Assembly (NCBI GenBank): GCA_029260345.1
Contig: JAJDDK010000005.1
Span: 1 to 64,000 of the forward strand
Source: Phycisphaerales bacterium
Lineage (GTDB): Bacteria; Planctomycetota; Phycisphaerae; Phycisphaerales; UBA1924
DNA length: 64,000 nt
Direction of reading: 5' to 3'
This document shows, in pieces, positions 16,672 through 23,437 of the stretch; position 1 is the first letter of the stretch; each line of letters begins with the position of its first letter. The notes beneath the pieces were generated by a model. That model worked only from the letters and a program-made list of their open reading frames with translations. It searched no databases and had not been told where the DNA came from. The position numbers and the translations under genes were made by a program.

Positions 16672-18131
16672 GACGCACATCGCGGCTTGCGCGTTCATCG
16701 TCGCTGCATGTTTCCCCACGGACCGCCAACCAGCTTCACGCGTGGTTGCGGCTGGCGGTTGATATCGACGTGCCTCGGACTCCCCTGCTGGCGGGGAGCG
16801 CGGCGCCGTTTGACTACCTCATTCATTCGTTCTTCGAAGACTCACGTGTGCGCGACTGCGTCGTATGGGCGAATCGCGGCGGCGGGAAGACGTTTCTCGG
16901 CGCCGTCTCGACGATGCTCGATCTCGTGTTCAAACCGGGGATCGAGGTGCGCATCCTGGGTGGGTCGCTCGAGCAGTCGCAGCGCATGCAGCGGCACTTG
17001 CGGATGTTGTTTGAGAAGCCGCTGCTGCGCGACTTGGTTGACGGACGCATCACGGAGCGGCGCTTGCGGCTTGTCAACGGGTCTTTGTGCGAGACGCTGG
17101 CGCAGTCGCATACATCGGTGCGGGGCTGCCGCGTGCAGAAGTTGCGGTGTGATGAAGTGGAACTGTTTGACCCCGATGTGTGGGAGGCGGCGCAGCTTGT
17201 GACGCGGTCGAAACAGTGCGGCGAGGTATTCGTGCGCGGCGCCGTCGAAGCGTTTTCAACGATGCATCGGGCGCATGGGCTGATGGCGAGGGTGGTAAGC
17301 GAGGCGGGTGAATCGCGCCGTGTGTTTCGCTGGGGTGTGATTGACGCGCTGGAGGAGTGTGAAGCGGCGCGACCGTGTGAGCCGTGTGCATTATTCGAAG
17401 AGTGCGGTGGGAAGGCCAAAGCGGCGCGTGGGTTTATTGCGATTGAAGATGCGATTGCGCTGAAGCGGCGGAGCAGTGCAGATGCGTGGCGGAGTGAGAT
17501 GTTGTGTGAAATGCCCAGCCGCAGTGATTTGGTGTTGCCGGAGTTTGAGAGGGACGTCCATGTGGTTGGGGGTTATCGCGGGGCAGACGGGCGAGACGCC
17601 CGTCCCACCGAGTTCTTTGTTTGCGGGATGGACTTTGGGTTTCGGGCGCCGACGGTGGTGTTGTGGGGCGCGGTGGATGGCGATGGTGTGCTGCGCATTC
17701 TTGATGAGCGCGTGGAGCGCGGCGTGGTCTTGGATGCGCATGTGCGCGCGATCGTTGATTCGCCGTGGCCGGCGGCGCGGTGGGTGGGGATTGATCCCGC
17801 GGGGCGGCAACGGTCAGAACAAACCGGCATCAGCGCGGCGACGGCGATGCGCAGGGCGGGATTGGTCGTGCGCGATCGGCGGCTTTCAGTGATGGAAGGG
17901 ATTGAACTGATTCGAGCGCGGCTGGCGCCGGCGACGGGCGGGCCGCGACTGTTTGTGCATGAGCGGTGTGAGAAGCTCATCGAGTCGCTGGAGTCGTATC
18001 ACTTTCCGTCAGAGCGGCCGCAGGCGATCGAGCCAGTGAAGGATGGGAGTGACCATGCGGTGGATGCGCTGCGGTATTTGGTGGTGAATCTTGATAAGCC
18101 GCACCGGATGGAACGGTGGCGGTATGCGTGA
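16668..18131 (+). CDS. Phage terminase large subunit (TerL)
   Basis: 487 residues. The ATPase domain has a variant Walker A (ANRGGGKT, residues 68-75) and Walker B ending LRCDE (158-163). The RNase H-like nuclease starts at GMDFGFRAPTV (Asp322), has WVGIDPAGRQRSEQTG and ends KDGSDHAVDALRYLV. A Cys cluster CEPCALFEEC occurs near 237-246. TerL cuts DNA and pumps it into the procapsid through the portal. A family A repeat at 17585-17611 is read in frame as GADGRDARPTE exactly between ATPase and nuclease domains; catalytic residues on both sides are intact. No portal gene follows; the only one in the window is on the other strand at 2505-4019. Confidence 0.9.
   Translation: MRRTSRLARSSSLHVSPRTANQLHAWLRLAVDIDVPRTPLLAGSAAPFDYLIHSFFEDSRVRDCVVWANRGGGKTFLGAVSTMLDLVFKPGIEVRILGGSLEQSQRMQRHLRMLFEKPLLRDLVDGRITERRLRLVNGSLCETLAQSHTSVRGCRVQKLRCDEVELFDPDVWEAAQLVTRSKQCGEVFVRGAVEAFSTMHRAHGLMARVVSEAGESRRVFRWGVIDALEECEAARPCEPCALFEECGGKAKAARGFIAIEDAIALKRRSSADAWRSEMLCEMPSRSDLVLPEFERDVHVVGGYRGADGRDARPTEFFVCGMDFGFRAPTVVLWGAVDGDGVLRILDERVERGVVLDAHVRAIVDSPWPAARWVGIDPAGRQRSEQTGISAATAMRRAGLVVRDRRLSVMEGIELIRARLAPATGGPRLFVHERCEKLIESLESYHFPSERPQAIEPVKDGSDHAVDALRYLVVNLDKPHRMERWRYA
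17585..17611. repeat. Family A repeat in frame inside terL
   Basis: AGACGGGCGAGACGCCCGTCCCACCG is a 7-bp hairpin unit that encodes GRDARPT in the terL frame, at the junction of ATPase and nuclease domains. Confidence 0.88.
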
Positions 18132-18204
18132 GAGTGTGCCACTGCTCTTGAGCAGTGGAGAGTTGGGATTTGGGGGAACGCTGCTCAAGAGCAGTGGCAC
18201 GCCT
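18132..18204. repeat. Paired family B palindromes after terL
   Basis: GTGCCACTGCTCTTGAGCAGTGG at about 18134-18157 and CTGCTCAAGAGCAGTGGCAC at about 18182-18201 face each other as an inverted pair around a short spacer. The pair begins within a few bases of the terL stop codon. Confidence 0.85.
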
Positions 18205-18220
18205 CCCTTTGGTCGCTCGC

Positions 18221-19006
18221 TCATTCAATTGGAATTTCTGACCGTTCAACCCGTCCTACGAGGATCTTGACCGTTGAAGGCTTGTTGGTTCCCGGGATGG
18301 GTCTGTCGTGGGGCCACCACGTTTGTTCTTCAGAATCCAAGGCTGTGTCAATGATCAACGGCACGCCGAACCACTCAGCAATCTCGAGGCCCTTCGTGAC
18401 GATCTGTTCCACAATTTCATCCGTCAACACACCTTCGCGATGTTTGATCACACGAAGTTTGAAATTCCGCTTTTTCCGCTCCTCCATGTACTCCGCCGTC
18501 GTGACGAGGACTGGGCGGACGCCGGCGCCCATGCGGATAAAGAGTTGGAGCGCGGGAGGATTGTCATTGTCTTCGTGCGGGTCGGCGCTTCTCCAGGTCG
18601 CTCTGACATGAAGAATCTCGATCGCATCCACACAGCTCGCAGGAATGAATCGTTTGCCAAATCGTTTGAATGGAGGATGAAACTGTTCAATACGCCATTC
18701 GATCGTCTCACTCCGGATGCCGCGCGTAAACAACAACGCAACGATCCCAATCAATATGCTGATGAATATTGGTGAATATGGCAGAGAGTAGAGTGCGTTT
18801 GACACGCCGAGCGTCACGAGGGCTGTGGGCGCCGCGAGGAATAGTGTCGCTAGGAAACCGGGACGCAGCCGCAATTTCTTCCGTAGTGGGATCGCGCAGC
18901 GAATGGCGAATAGTCCAGCGTGCTTCGGAAACTCTCGAAGGTAGGACTCGCTGACGGGTGAATGAATACCGTCTGGCGACTCTGTCAATCCACTCGCGGC
19001 ATCCAT
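18221..19006 (-). CDS. Hypothetical membrane protein
   Basis: 261 residues from the ATG at 19006; the longer open frame upstream is family B repeat sequence. Two adjacent hydrophobic segments (GFLATLFLAAPTALVTLGVS and SPIFISILIGIVALLFTRG) lie near residues 50-95, followed by a soluble domain with ETIEWRIEQFHPPFKRFGKR, ALQLFIRMGAGVRPVLVTTA and a C-terminal GLEIAEWFGVPLIIDTALDS. The layout resembles small bacterial proteins with a PH-like domain after two membrane helices, but I cannot assign a family. It is not linked to an obvious operon. Confidence 0.65.
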   Translation of the reverse strand: MDAASGLTESPDGIHSPVSESYLREFPKHAGLFAIRCAIPLRKKLRLRPGFLATLFLAAPTALVTLGVSNALYSLPYSPIFISILIGIVALLFTRGIRSETIEWRIEQFHPPFKRFGKRFIPASCVDAIEILHVRATWRSADPHEDNDNPPALQLFIRMGAGVRPVLVTTAEYMEERKKRNFKLRVIKHREGVLTDEIVEQIVTKGLEIAEWFGVPLIIDTALDSEEQTWWPHDRPIPGTNKPSTVKILVGRVERSEIPIE

Positions 19007-19059
19007 GTGAATCAGCCCTTCGCGCTCCACATCGTCGCTCCACTCGACCGCTCGTCGGA

Positions 19060-19093
19060 CACGTTGGCACTGCTCAAGAGCAGTGACACGCGG
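19060..19093. repeat. Family B palindrome
   Basis: GGCACTGCTCAAGAGCAGTGACAC lies just upstream of the hypothetical membrane protein gene. It is followed by a short direct repeat of AAATCTCAAAT-type sequence at 19104-19140. Confidence 0.75.
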
Positions 19094-19156
19094 GGCGGGA
19101 ATCAAATCTCAAATCTCAAATTCGAAATCTCAAATCTGAGATCTCTGGCCTCCCCC

Positions 19157-19432
19157 TTATCCGCCAAGCGCCGGCACGATCCACATCACGAGCGCGTGGA
19201 CGCCGAAGGCGAGCAGCAGCATCGCGACGATGATTTGCCCGGCCATCACCAGCACTTTGGGGGCGTAGCGATCCATGTTGCGAACGCGGACGGCTTTGTA
19301 GACGACGGAGATCAGGAGCGCGAGCGGAATCAGCGTGAGCCACCATGTCGCGCCGGGGAGCGGGATGGGGTCGATGAAGGGTCGCCAGGATGGGAGCGGG
19401 GTCGCCGCGATGGTGAAGAAGGGCGCGATCAT
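19157..19432 (-). CDS. Small membrane protein (91 residues)
   Basis: The protein has two membrane segments (WWLTLIPLALLISVVYKAV and VLVMAGQIIVAMLLLAFGVHALVMWIVP) joined by a short basic loop VRNMDRYAPK. Its ATG overlaps the stop of the upstream gene (ATGA at 19429-19432), so the two are translationally coupled. No family name is recognised; the pair looks conserved in design with other planctomycete two-gene units. Confidence 0.7.
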   Translation of the reverse strand: MIAPFFTIAATPLPSWRPFIDPIPLPGATWWLTLIPLALLISVVYKAVRVRNMDRYAPKVLVMAGQIIVAMLLLAFGVHALVMWIVPALGG

Positions 19433-20037
19433 GCGGCGGCTCCTTCGTCCTCAGTGCGCCGGTGCAGGACGCGCGGCTCCGGTCGTGGCCGCGGCGCATG
19501 CCAGAGGCAATCCAGCACGCAGATGATGTTCAGCATGCCGGCGATGGTCGCGTACAGCGCGCCGATCTCATTGGGATGGCCGAGCGATTTTCGGTTGCGC
19601 GGGTTTTCATCCGGAAGCATGGAGCGGCGCACGGAGGCTTCGCTCTCATCTTCGACCTTGAACCAGTTCTGATGGACGCGATCGACGACGAAAGCCACGG
19701 GGCCGACACCGGCTTGGCCGACGAACCACCAGAAGTCTTCCTTGCGGTCCACGGCGTCGATGCCGCCGATGAAGAGTCCGCCAAAGAAGAGGCCCATCAC
19801 GCCGCAGAAAATGCACGCGGCTCGCTTGGGTTTGCCCAGGGCGAGGTGGCCAAGTCCGGGCAGGACGTAGGCGAGAATCGCCGCGAAGGGTTCGAGTTGT
19901 TCGTCGTGCCTGGTGACTGGCATGGCGCTGTGGCTTCGCGGGTCGGCGGGGTGATGTTGAGGGGGGTGAAAAAAAGCCGCGGGTTGGGCATTGACAGATG
20001 GTTGAGGGTTATTAGTGTACCGCGCGTCTTGGGTCAT
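19429..20037 (-). CDS. DUF6677-like planctomycete membrane protein
   Basis: 202 residues from the ATG at 20037 (an ATG at 20055 is also possible). The N-terminal 45 residues are Pro/Gln/His-rich. The core has LAYVLPGLGHLALGKPKRAACIFCGVMGLFFGGLFIGGIDAV, a pattern of small membrane proteins with a conserved PG.GH motif, and a final hydrophobic segment near GALYATIAGMLNIICVLDCLW. I relate it to DUF6677 by this pattern; the function is unknown. It is the first gene of the coupled pair with 19157-19432. Confidence 0.65.
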   Translation of the reverse strand: MTQDARYTNNPQPSVNAQPAAFFHPPQHHPADPRSHSAMPVTRHDEQLEPFAAILAYVLPGLGHLALGKPKRAACIFCGVMGLFFGGLFIGGIDAVDRKEDFWWFVGQAGVGPVAFVVDRVHQNWFKVEDESEASVRRSMLPDENPRNRKSLGHPNEIGALYATIAGMLNIICVLDCLWHAPRPRPEPRVLHRRTEDEGAAA

Positions 20038-20109
20038 CGGGCAGCGGCGGTCCATCGGGACGATCGCGCTGCCTTCATCAATTCCCCCGTCTTCACGCGA
20101 GAGTCGGTC

Positions 20110-20361
20110 ATGACCATTTGCACGTCCGAATCAACAGAATTGCTCGACGCCACGACCGAAAATATCTGGGTCACACCCGGTGTGGTTGGTCTCTTCGAGG
20201 ATGATGACGACGAGGAAGCAGAAGACGACGATTTTTTTGACGACGATGAGGATGACGACGACTTCTTCGACGATGAGGAAGAGGACTTCCTGGACGACGA
20301 TGACGACGAGGACGACGACGAACTCGAGGTCGCCGACGACGAGGAAGTTGAGGAGTACTGA
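20110..20361 (+). CDS. Hyperacidic small protein (Asp/Glu tract)
   Basis: 83 residues from the ATG at 20110. After MTICTSESTELLDATTENIWVT there is a nearly uninterrupted Asp/Glu tract over the last 50 residues (FEDDDDEEAEDDDFFDDDED and similar), with Phe pairs spaced through it. The calculated charge must be extremely negative. The role is unknown. Candidates include metal or calcium buffering and a partner for basic proteins. It is followed after 62 bases by the gene at 20424, in the same direction. Confidence 0.7.
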   Translation: MTICTSESTELLDATTENIWVTPGVVGLFEDDDDEEAEDDDFFDDDEDDDDFFDDEEEDFLDDDDDEDDDELEVADDEEVEEY

Positions 20362-20423
20362 CGCGTTCTGCGCCGGCTCGGACGCCATGCGGAGATCGCG
20401 CCGCGTCCGCGAGGGCTTGCGCC

Positions 20424-20819
20424 ATGACGAACAAGGATCCGAACGAAGCGTGGAAGAATGAGAACGTGGTGGACCGCCGTAGCGGCGTGGACCGTCGCGA
20501 TATGCAGGCCCCCGGTGAAGGCGGCTCCGGTCTGGAGCGTCGTCGCGGGCCGGGTCGGCGTCTGAGCGATTTCACCAAGGCGGCTGAGGAAGGCGAGCTG
20601 ACGCAGGAGCAGTTCCTGTTCGTCGCCGCGATTGACGCCTTCAAGCGGGCCAATCACAAGACGTTTCCGGCGTGGACGGACGTGCTGGAAGTGATTCGTC
20701 TGCTGGGGTATCGCAAGACGATGCCGCTGGAGCTGAATCTGTCGAATGTCGAGGACTGGACCGAAGCGGCGGATGCGCCGTCGAAGGTCCGTTCGATTAC
20801 ACACGACAAGGCGGCGTAG
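20424..20819 (+). CDS. Conserved hypothetical protein with RR-rich N-terminus
   Basis: 131 residues, soluble. The N-terminus has repeated Arg pairs (VDRRSGVDRRDMQ, LERRRGPGRRLSDF), and the C-terminal half is a helical domain (GELTQEQFLFVAAIDAFKRA followed by NHKTFPAWTDVLEVIRLLGYRK). The DRRSGVDRR pattern is common in short signalling-associated proteins of many bacteria, but no function follows from it. It lies 62 bases after the hyperacidic gene, likely in the same transcript. Confidence 0.7.
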   Translation: MTNKDPNEAWKNENVVDRRSGVDRRDMQAPGEGGSGLERRRGPGRRLSDFTKAAEEGELTQEQFLFVAAIDAFKRANHKTFPAWTDVLEVIRLLGYRKTMPLELNLSNVEDWTEAADAPSKVRSITHDKAA

Positions 20820-20898
20820 CGACGCGAGCCGTCACGACGGTTGATGTGTGCAATGAAGGGCGCTGGGAGCGGACGATGAGCCGCGCCGGGCGCCCTTG

Positions 20899-21162
20899 TT
20901 ATTTATTCTGGTAGAAATCGACGTTGACCTGCACGTAGCTGGACCATTCTTCGGGGAGGTCTTCCTCCGCGAAGATGGCGCGGACGGGGCATTCGTCGAC
21001 GCAGAGGCCGCAGTCGATGCAGGTGTCGGGGTCGATGAACAACTGGTCGGCGCCCTCGAAGTCGGCTTCATCCTTGGTGGGGTGAATGCAGTCCACGGGG
21101 CAGACGTCGACGCAGGAGGTGTCTTTGGTGCTGATGCAGGGTTCAGCGATGACGTGTGTCAT
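20899..21162 (-). CDS. 7Fe/8Fe ferredoxin
   Basis: 87 residues. Cysteines at 9, 17, 21 and 25 (C-x7-C-x3-CP..C) and at 48, 51, 54 and 58 (CIDCGLCVDECP) give one site typical of a 3Fe-4S or 4Fe-4S cluster and one classical 4Fe-4S site, as in FdxA-type ferredoxins. Conserved CPVDCIHP and D..FIDPDTCIDC blocks support the family. It carries electrons in the cytoplasm; partners are not in the neighbourhood. The gene is a single unit between converging and diverging neighbours. Confidence 0.92.
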   Translation of the reverse strand: MTHVIAEPCISTKDTSCVDVCPVDCIHPTKDEADFEGADQLFIDPDTCIDCGLCVDECPVRAIFAEEDLPEEWSSYVQVNVDFYQNK

Positions 21163-21289
21163 GGCAAATCTTCGCGTGCATGAGGTCTGGGGTGAACAGA
21201 AGTCGCCGCCGGCGATGATCCGGGTGACGAACGGAGAGGATGGTAGCGGAGAGATGGAGGAGGCGTCATGGCGAAGTCCAAAAAGAACA

Positions 21290-21316
21290 ACAGGGCCGAC
21301 TGATTGTCGACCCTGT
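21290..21316 (-). terminator. Terminator after the histone-like gene
   Basis: On the minus strand ACAGGG-T-CGAC and GTCG-G-CCCTGT pair around AATCA, followed by TGTTCTTTTTGG. It lies 66 bases after the stop of the gene at 21382-21747. Confidence 0.7.
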
Positions 21317-21381
21317 CGTCATGATTGGTGGCGCTCCATTTCCGACGCGGTCGAGACACTCGACGCGTCGGCGCGCATCAA

Positions 21382-21747
21382 TCAGGCCTTCTTGCGACGG
21401 CCCTTCTTGCGGCGAGCCTTTTTACGGGTCGCCTTCTTGCGCGTGGTCTTCTTGCGGGATGCCTTCTTGCGTCCTGCCTTCTTGCGACCGGCCTTCTTGC
21501 GACGAGCCTTCTTGCGCGTTGCCTTCTTGCGGGTCGTCTTCTTGCGAGTCGCCTTCTTGCGGCGAGTCTTCTTGCGAGCGGCCTTCTTGCGGCCGGTCTT
21601 CTTGCGGGCCGCCTTCTTGCGACCAGCCTTCTTACGGGTTGCCTTCTTGCGTGTGGCCTTCTTTCGAGTGGCCTTCTTGCGCGACGCCTTCTTGCGACGT
21701 GCTTTCTTTCTCGTAGCTTTCTTTCGCGTGGCACGCTTCTTTGCCAT
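21382..21747 (-). CDS. Histone H1/Hc1-like Lys-Arg-Ala repeat protein
   Basis: 121 residues from the ATG at 21747, which follows AAGGAGAG. Almost the entire protein is a five-residue repeat of the form (A/T)(T/R/S/G)RKK (MAKKRATRKKATRKKARRKK and so on), about 24 units, without acidic residues. This is the composition of bacterial histone H1-like proteins such as chlamydial Hc1/Hc2 tails, which bind DNA without sequence preference and compact the nucleoid. The DNA encoding it is itself a 15-base tandem repeat, so length may vary between strains. Confidence 0.85.
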   Translation of the reverse strand: MAKKRATRKKATRKKARRKKASRKKATRKKATRKKATRKKAGRKKAARKKTGRKKAARKKTRRKKATRKKTTRKKATRKKARRKKAGRKKAGRKKASRKKTTRKKATRKKARRKKGRRKKA

Positions 21748-21909
21748 GTTGGCTCTCCTTGATGGAGGTCGGAGCGATGGGAAACAGTCGGTGTGTTCGG
21801 AGCACCACATCCCGGCTCATCGCCGAACCGACGCAATTTGTACCTCTATCGGAATGTTTTTTGCAAGTCCTTCAGCAAACTTGTCCCGGAATTCCTCAAG
21901 GAGCATCTC

Positions 21910-22644
21910 GTGAAGACGTTTTCAGTTGTGGTCAGCGGCGCCAGCGGGCGCGTCGGTCGTGCGCTGTGCGCACGCGTCGAATCGTCGCCGGCGCATCGTC
22001 TTGCCGGCGCGCTTGCATCGAGCGCATCGACCGGAAAACCCGTCTTACAACGCGCAGACGTTGTTTTTAATGGCGATTGCGCGCCTCCTGTTGATGCGGT
22101 GATTGATTTTTCAACAGACGAAGGATGTCAGCGCGCACTCGAAACGGCGCTTTCGCACCGCGCGCCCATCGTTGTTGCGACCACGGCGCTCTCGGACGCG
22201 ACAATCCGCGCTTTGCACGATGCATCAGCGCGCATTCCCGTGATGATCGCGCCCAACACCAGCCTCGGCGCGGCCCTTACGACGGCCCTCGCGTCTGTTG
22301 CATCTCGTTCTCTGGGAAGCACTTACGACATTTCTTTGGTGGAGTCTCACCGGGCTGGAAAGCGCGATGCGCCCTCCGGCACCGCCATCTGGATTGCGGA
22401 TTCGATGCGAAAAATCGGCGCCACAGTGAATGAATCGCAGATTTTTTCAATTCGGGGCGGTGATACGGTCGGCGAACACGTCGTGCGCTTCAGCGGCGCC
22501 GGTGAAATTGTTGAGCTGACGCACCGTGTCGCGTCGCGCGATGTGTTCGCGATCGGCGCGTTGCGCGCCGCCGAATGGATGCACGGCAAGGCGCCGGGGC
22601 ACTATGTGATAACGGACGTCTTGGGTTTGAACGTGCAGTCGTGA
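21910..22644 (+). CDS. dapB: 4-hydroxy-tetrahydrodipicolinate reductase
   Basis: 244 residues from the GTG at 21910 with AAGGAG seven bases upstream. The NAD(P)-binding start is VVVSGASGRVGRAL; DFS (VIDFSTDEGC), PNTSLGAAL and the substrate loop SHRAGKRDAPSGTA are diagnostic. The usual HH pair before K.DAPSGT reads SHRAGK here, so the first His of the pair is replaced by Ser. The enzyme makes tetrahydrodipicolinate for lysine and peptidoglycan diaminopimelate. The gene is diverging from the histone-like gene and stands alone. Confidence 0.92.
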   Translation: MKTFSVVVSGASGRVGRALCARVESSPAHRLAGALASSASTGKPVLQRADVVFNGDCAPPVDAVIDFSTDEGCQRALETALSHRAPIVVATTALSDATIRALHDASARIPVMIAPNTSLGAALTTALASVASRSLGSTYDISLVESHRAGKRDAPSGTAIWIADSMRKIGATVNESQIFSIRGGDTVGEHVVRFSGAGEIVELTHRVASRDVFAIGALRAAEWMHGKAPGHYVITDVLGLNVQS

Positions 22645-22659
22645 ACCGGAGGCCGGCGC

Positions 22660-23247
22660 TCAGTCGGGCTTTGAATCGAGCGGCTTGGTCGGGTCGAGAT
22701 CTTCGTTCTCGAGGATGCGCGCCAGCGCATCAGCGTCCGCCTTGTCGAACCCGGTCAGTTCACCGTCGGGGATTGAGAGACCCTCAAAGATGGACGTCAG
22801 TGCGACCGTATTGATGCGGTTGTACAACTCAGTGGCGCGTTTGTCGGAGATGGTCACGGGCACGCGGGCGCGAATCACACCATTGGCCGGGTTGTACCAA
22901 AACGCTGCAATAGAACGGTCAAACGCCATGCGAATGGTCGGATGCTGCAAGCTGGCGTACTCAGGCGGCGCGATTTCCAGCCACGGACGATCCGGCGTGA
23001 GCAGACGGTTCTGTGGAGGATCTTCCGGAAACCAATCGGGATCAATGCTGAACGGCCAGCCCCGCCCATTCACTTCGGTGGCGCCGGTCGCGGCTTTGAC
23101 GCGGATGGCCTGTTCGATGCGGCGCAAGTCGGCGCGCACGTCCTGTACCGCCGCGCGCTCGCGATCGACGGCGCGGTTGTGAAGGACCGCACCAGCGACC
23201 ACGGCGAGCAGTGTCGCCAGCACCACCAGGTCAACGAGCAAGCGCAT
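22660..23247 (-). CDS. Single-span membrane protein, pseudopilin-like
   Basis: 195 residues from the ATG at 23247. The N-terminus KRARTMRLLVDLVVLATLLAVVAGAVLHNRA followed by a polar helix (ERAAVQDVRADLRRIEQAIR) resembles a type II pseudopilin stem, though no clear G/FxxxE cleavage site is visible. The periplasmic-type domain contains NGRGWPFSIDPDWFP, NRLLTPDRPWLEIAPP and a region ending with VPVTISDKRATELYNRIN. The frame stays open upstream to 23919, but that part is antisense to the M16 gene at 23438. Stop is 15 bases from the dapB stop, tail to tail. Confidence 0.65.
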   Translation of the reverse strand: MRLLVDLVVLATLLAVVAGAVLHNRAVDRERAAVQDVRADLRRIEQAIRVKAATGATEVNGRGWPFSIDPDWFPEDPPQNRLLTPDRPWLEIAPPEYASLQHPTIRMAFDRSIAAFWYNPANGVIRARVPVTISDKRATELYNRINTVALTSIFEGLSIPDGELTGFDKADADALARILENEDLDPTKPLDSKPD

Positions 23248-23437
23248 AGTTCTGGCTCGTTTATCGACCGGTTTGGGGCGCTGATTCGGGATCTCCGACG
23301 CATCGCGTGTCCGGCGCGGCGCCACGCGGCGCCGTTGTGACGCATCGGCGAACTGTTCCGGTTGCGCCGATTGTGCGGCTTGTGCGATCGACGCATAGAC
23401 TCGGCCATCACCTGCCCTGAGGAGCGAGAGAAGCCGC

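Noticed and set aside
21268-21303. Mini-ORF MAKSKKNNRAD with GGAGGAGG upstream
   Set aside because: The 11-codon frame overlaps the terminator of the histone-like gene on the other strand; without expression data the good ribosome binding site may be chance.
21086-21913. Plus-strand frame with many FLRxAFLR repeats
   Set aside because: It is simply the complement of the 15-base tandem repeat of the Lys/Arg-rich gene and would be a hydrophobic artefact.
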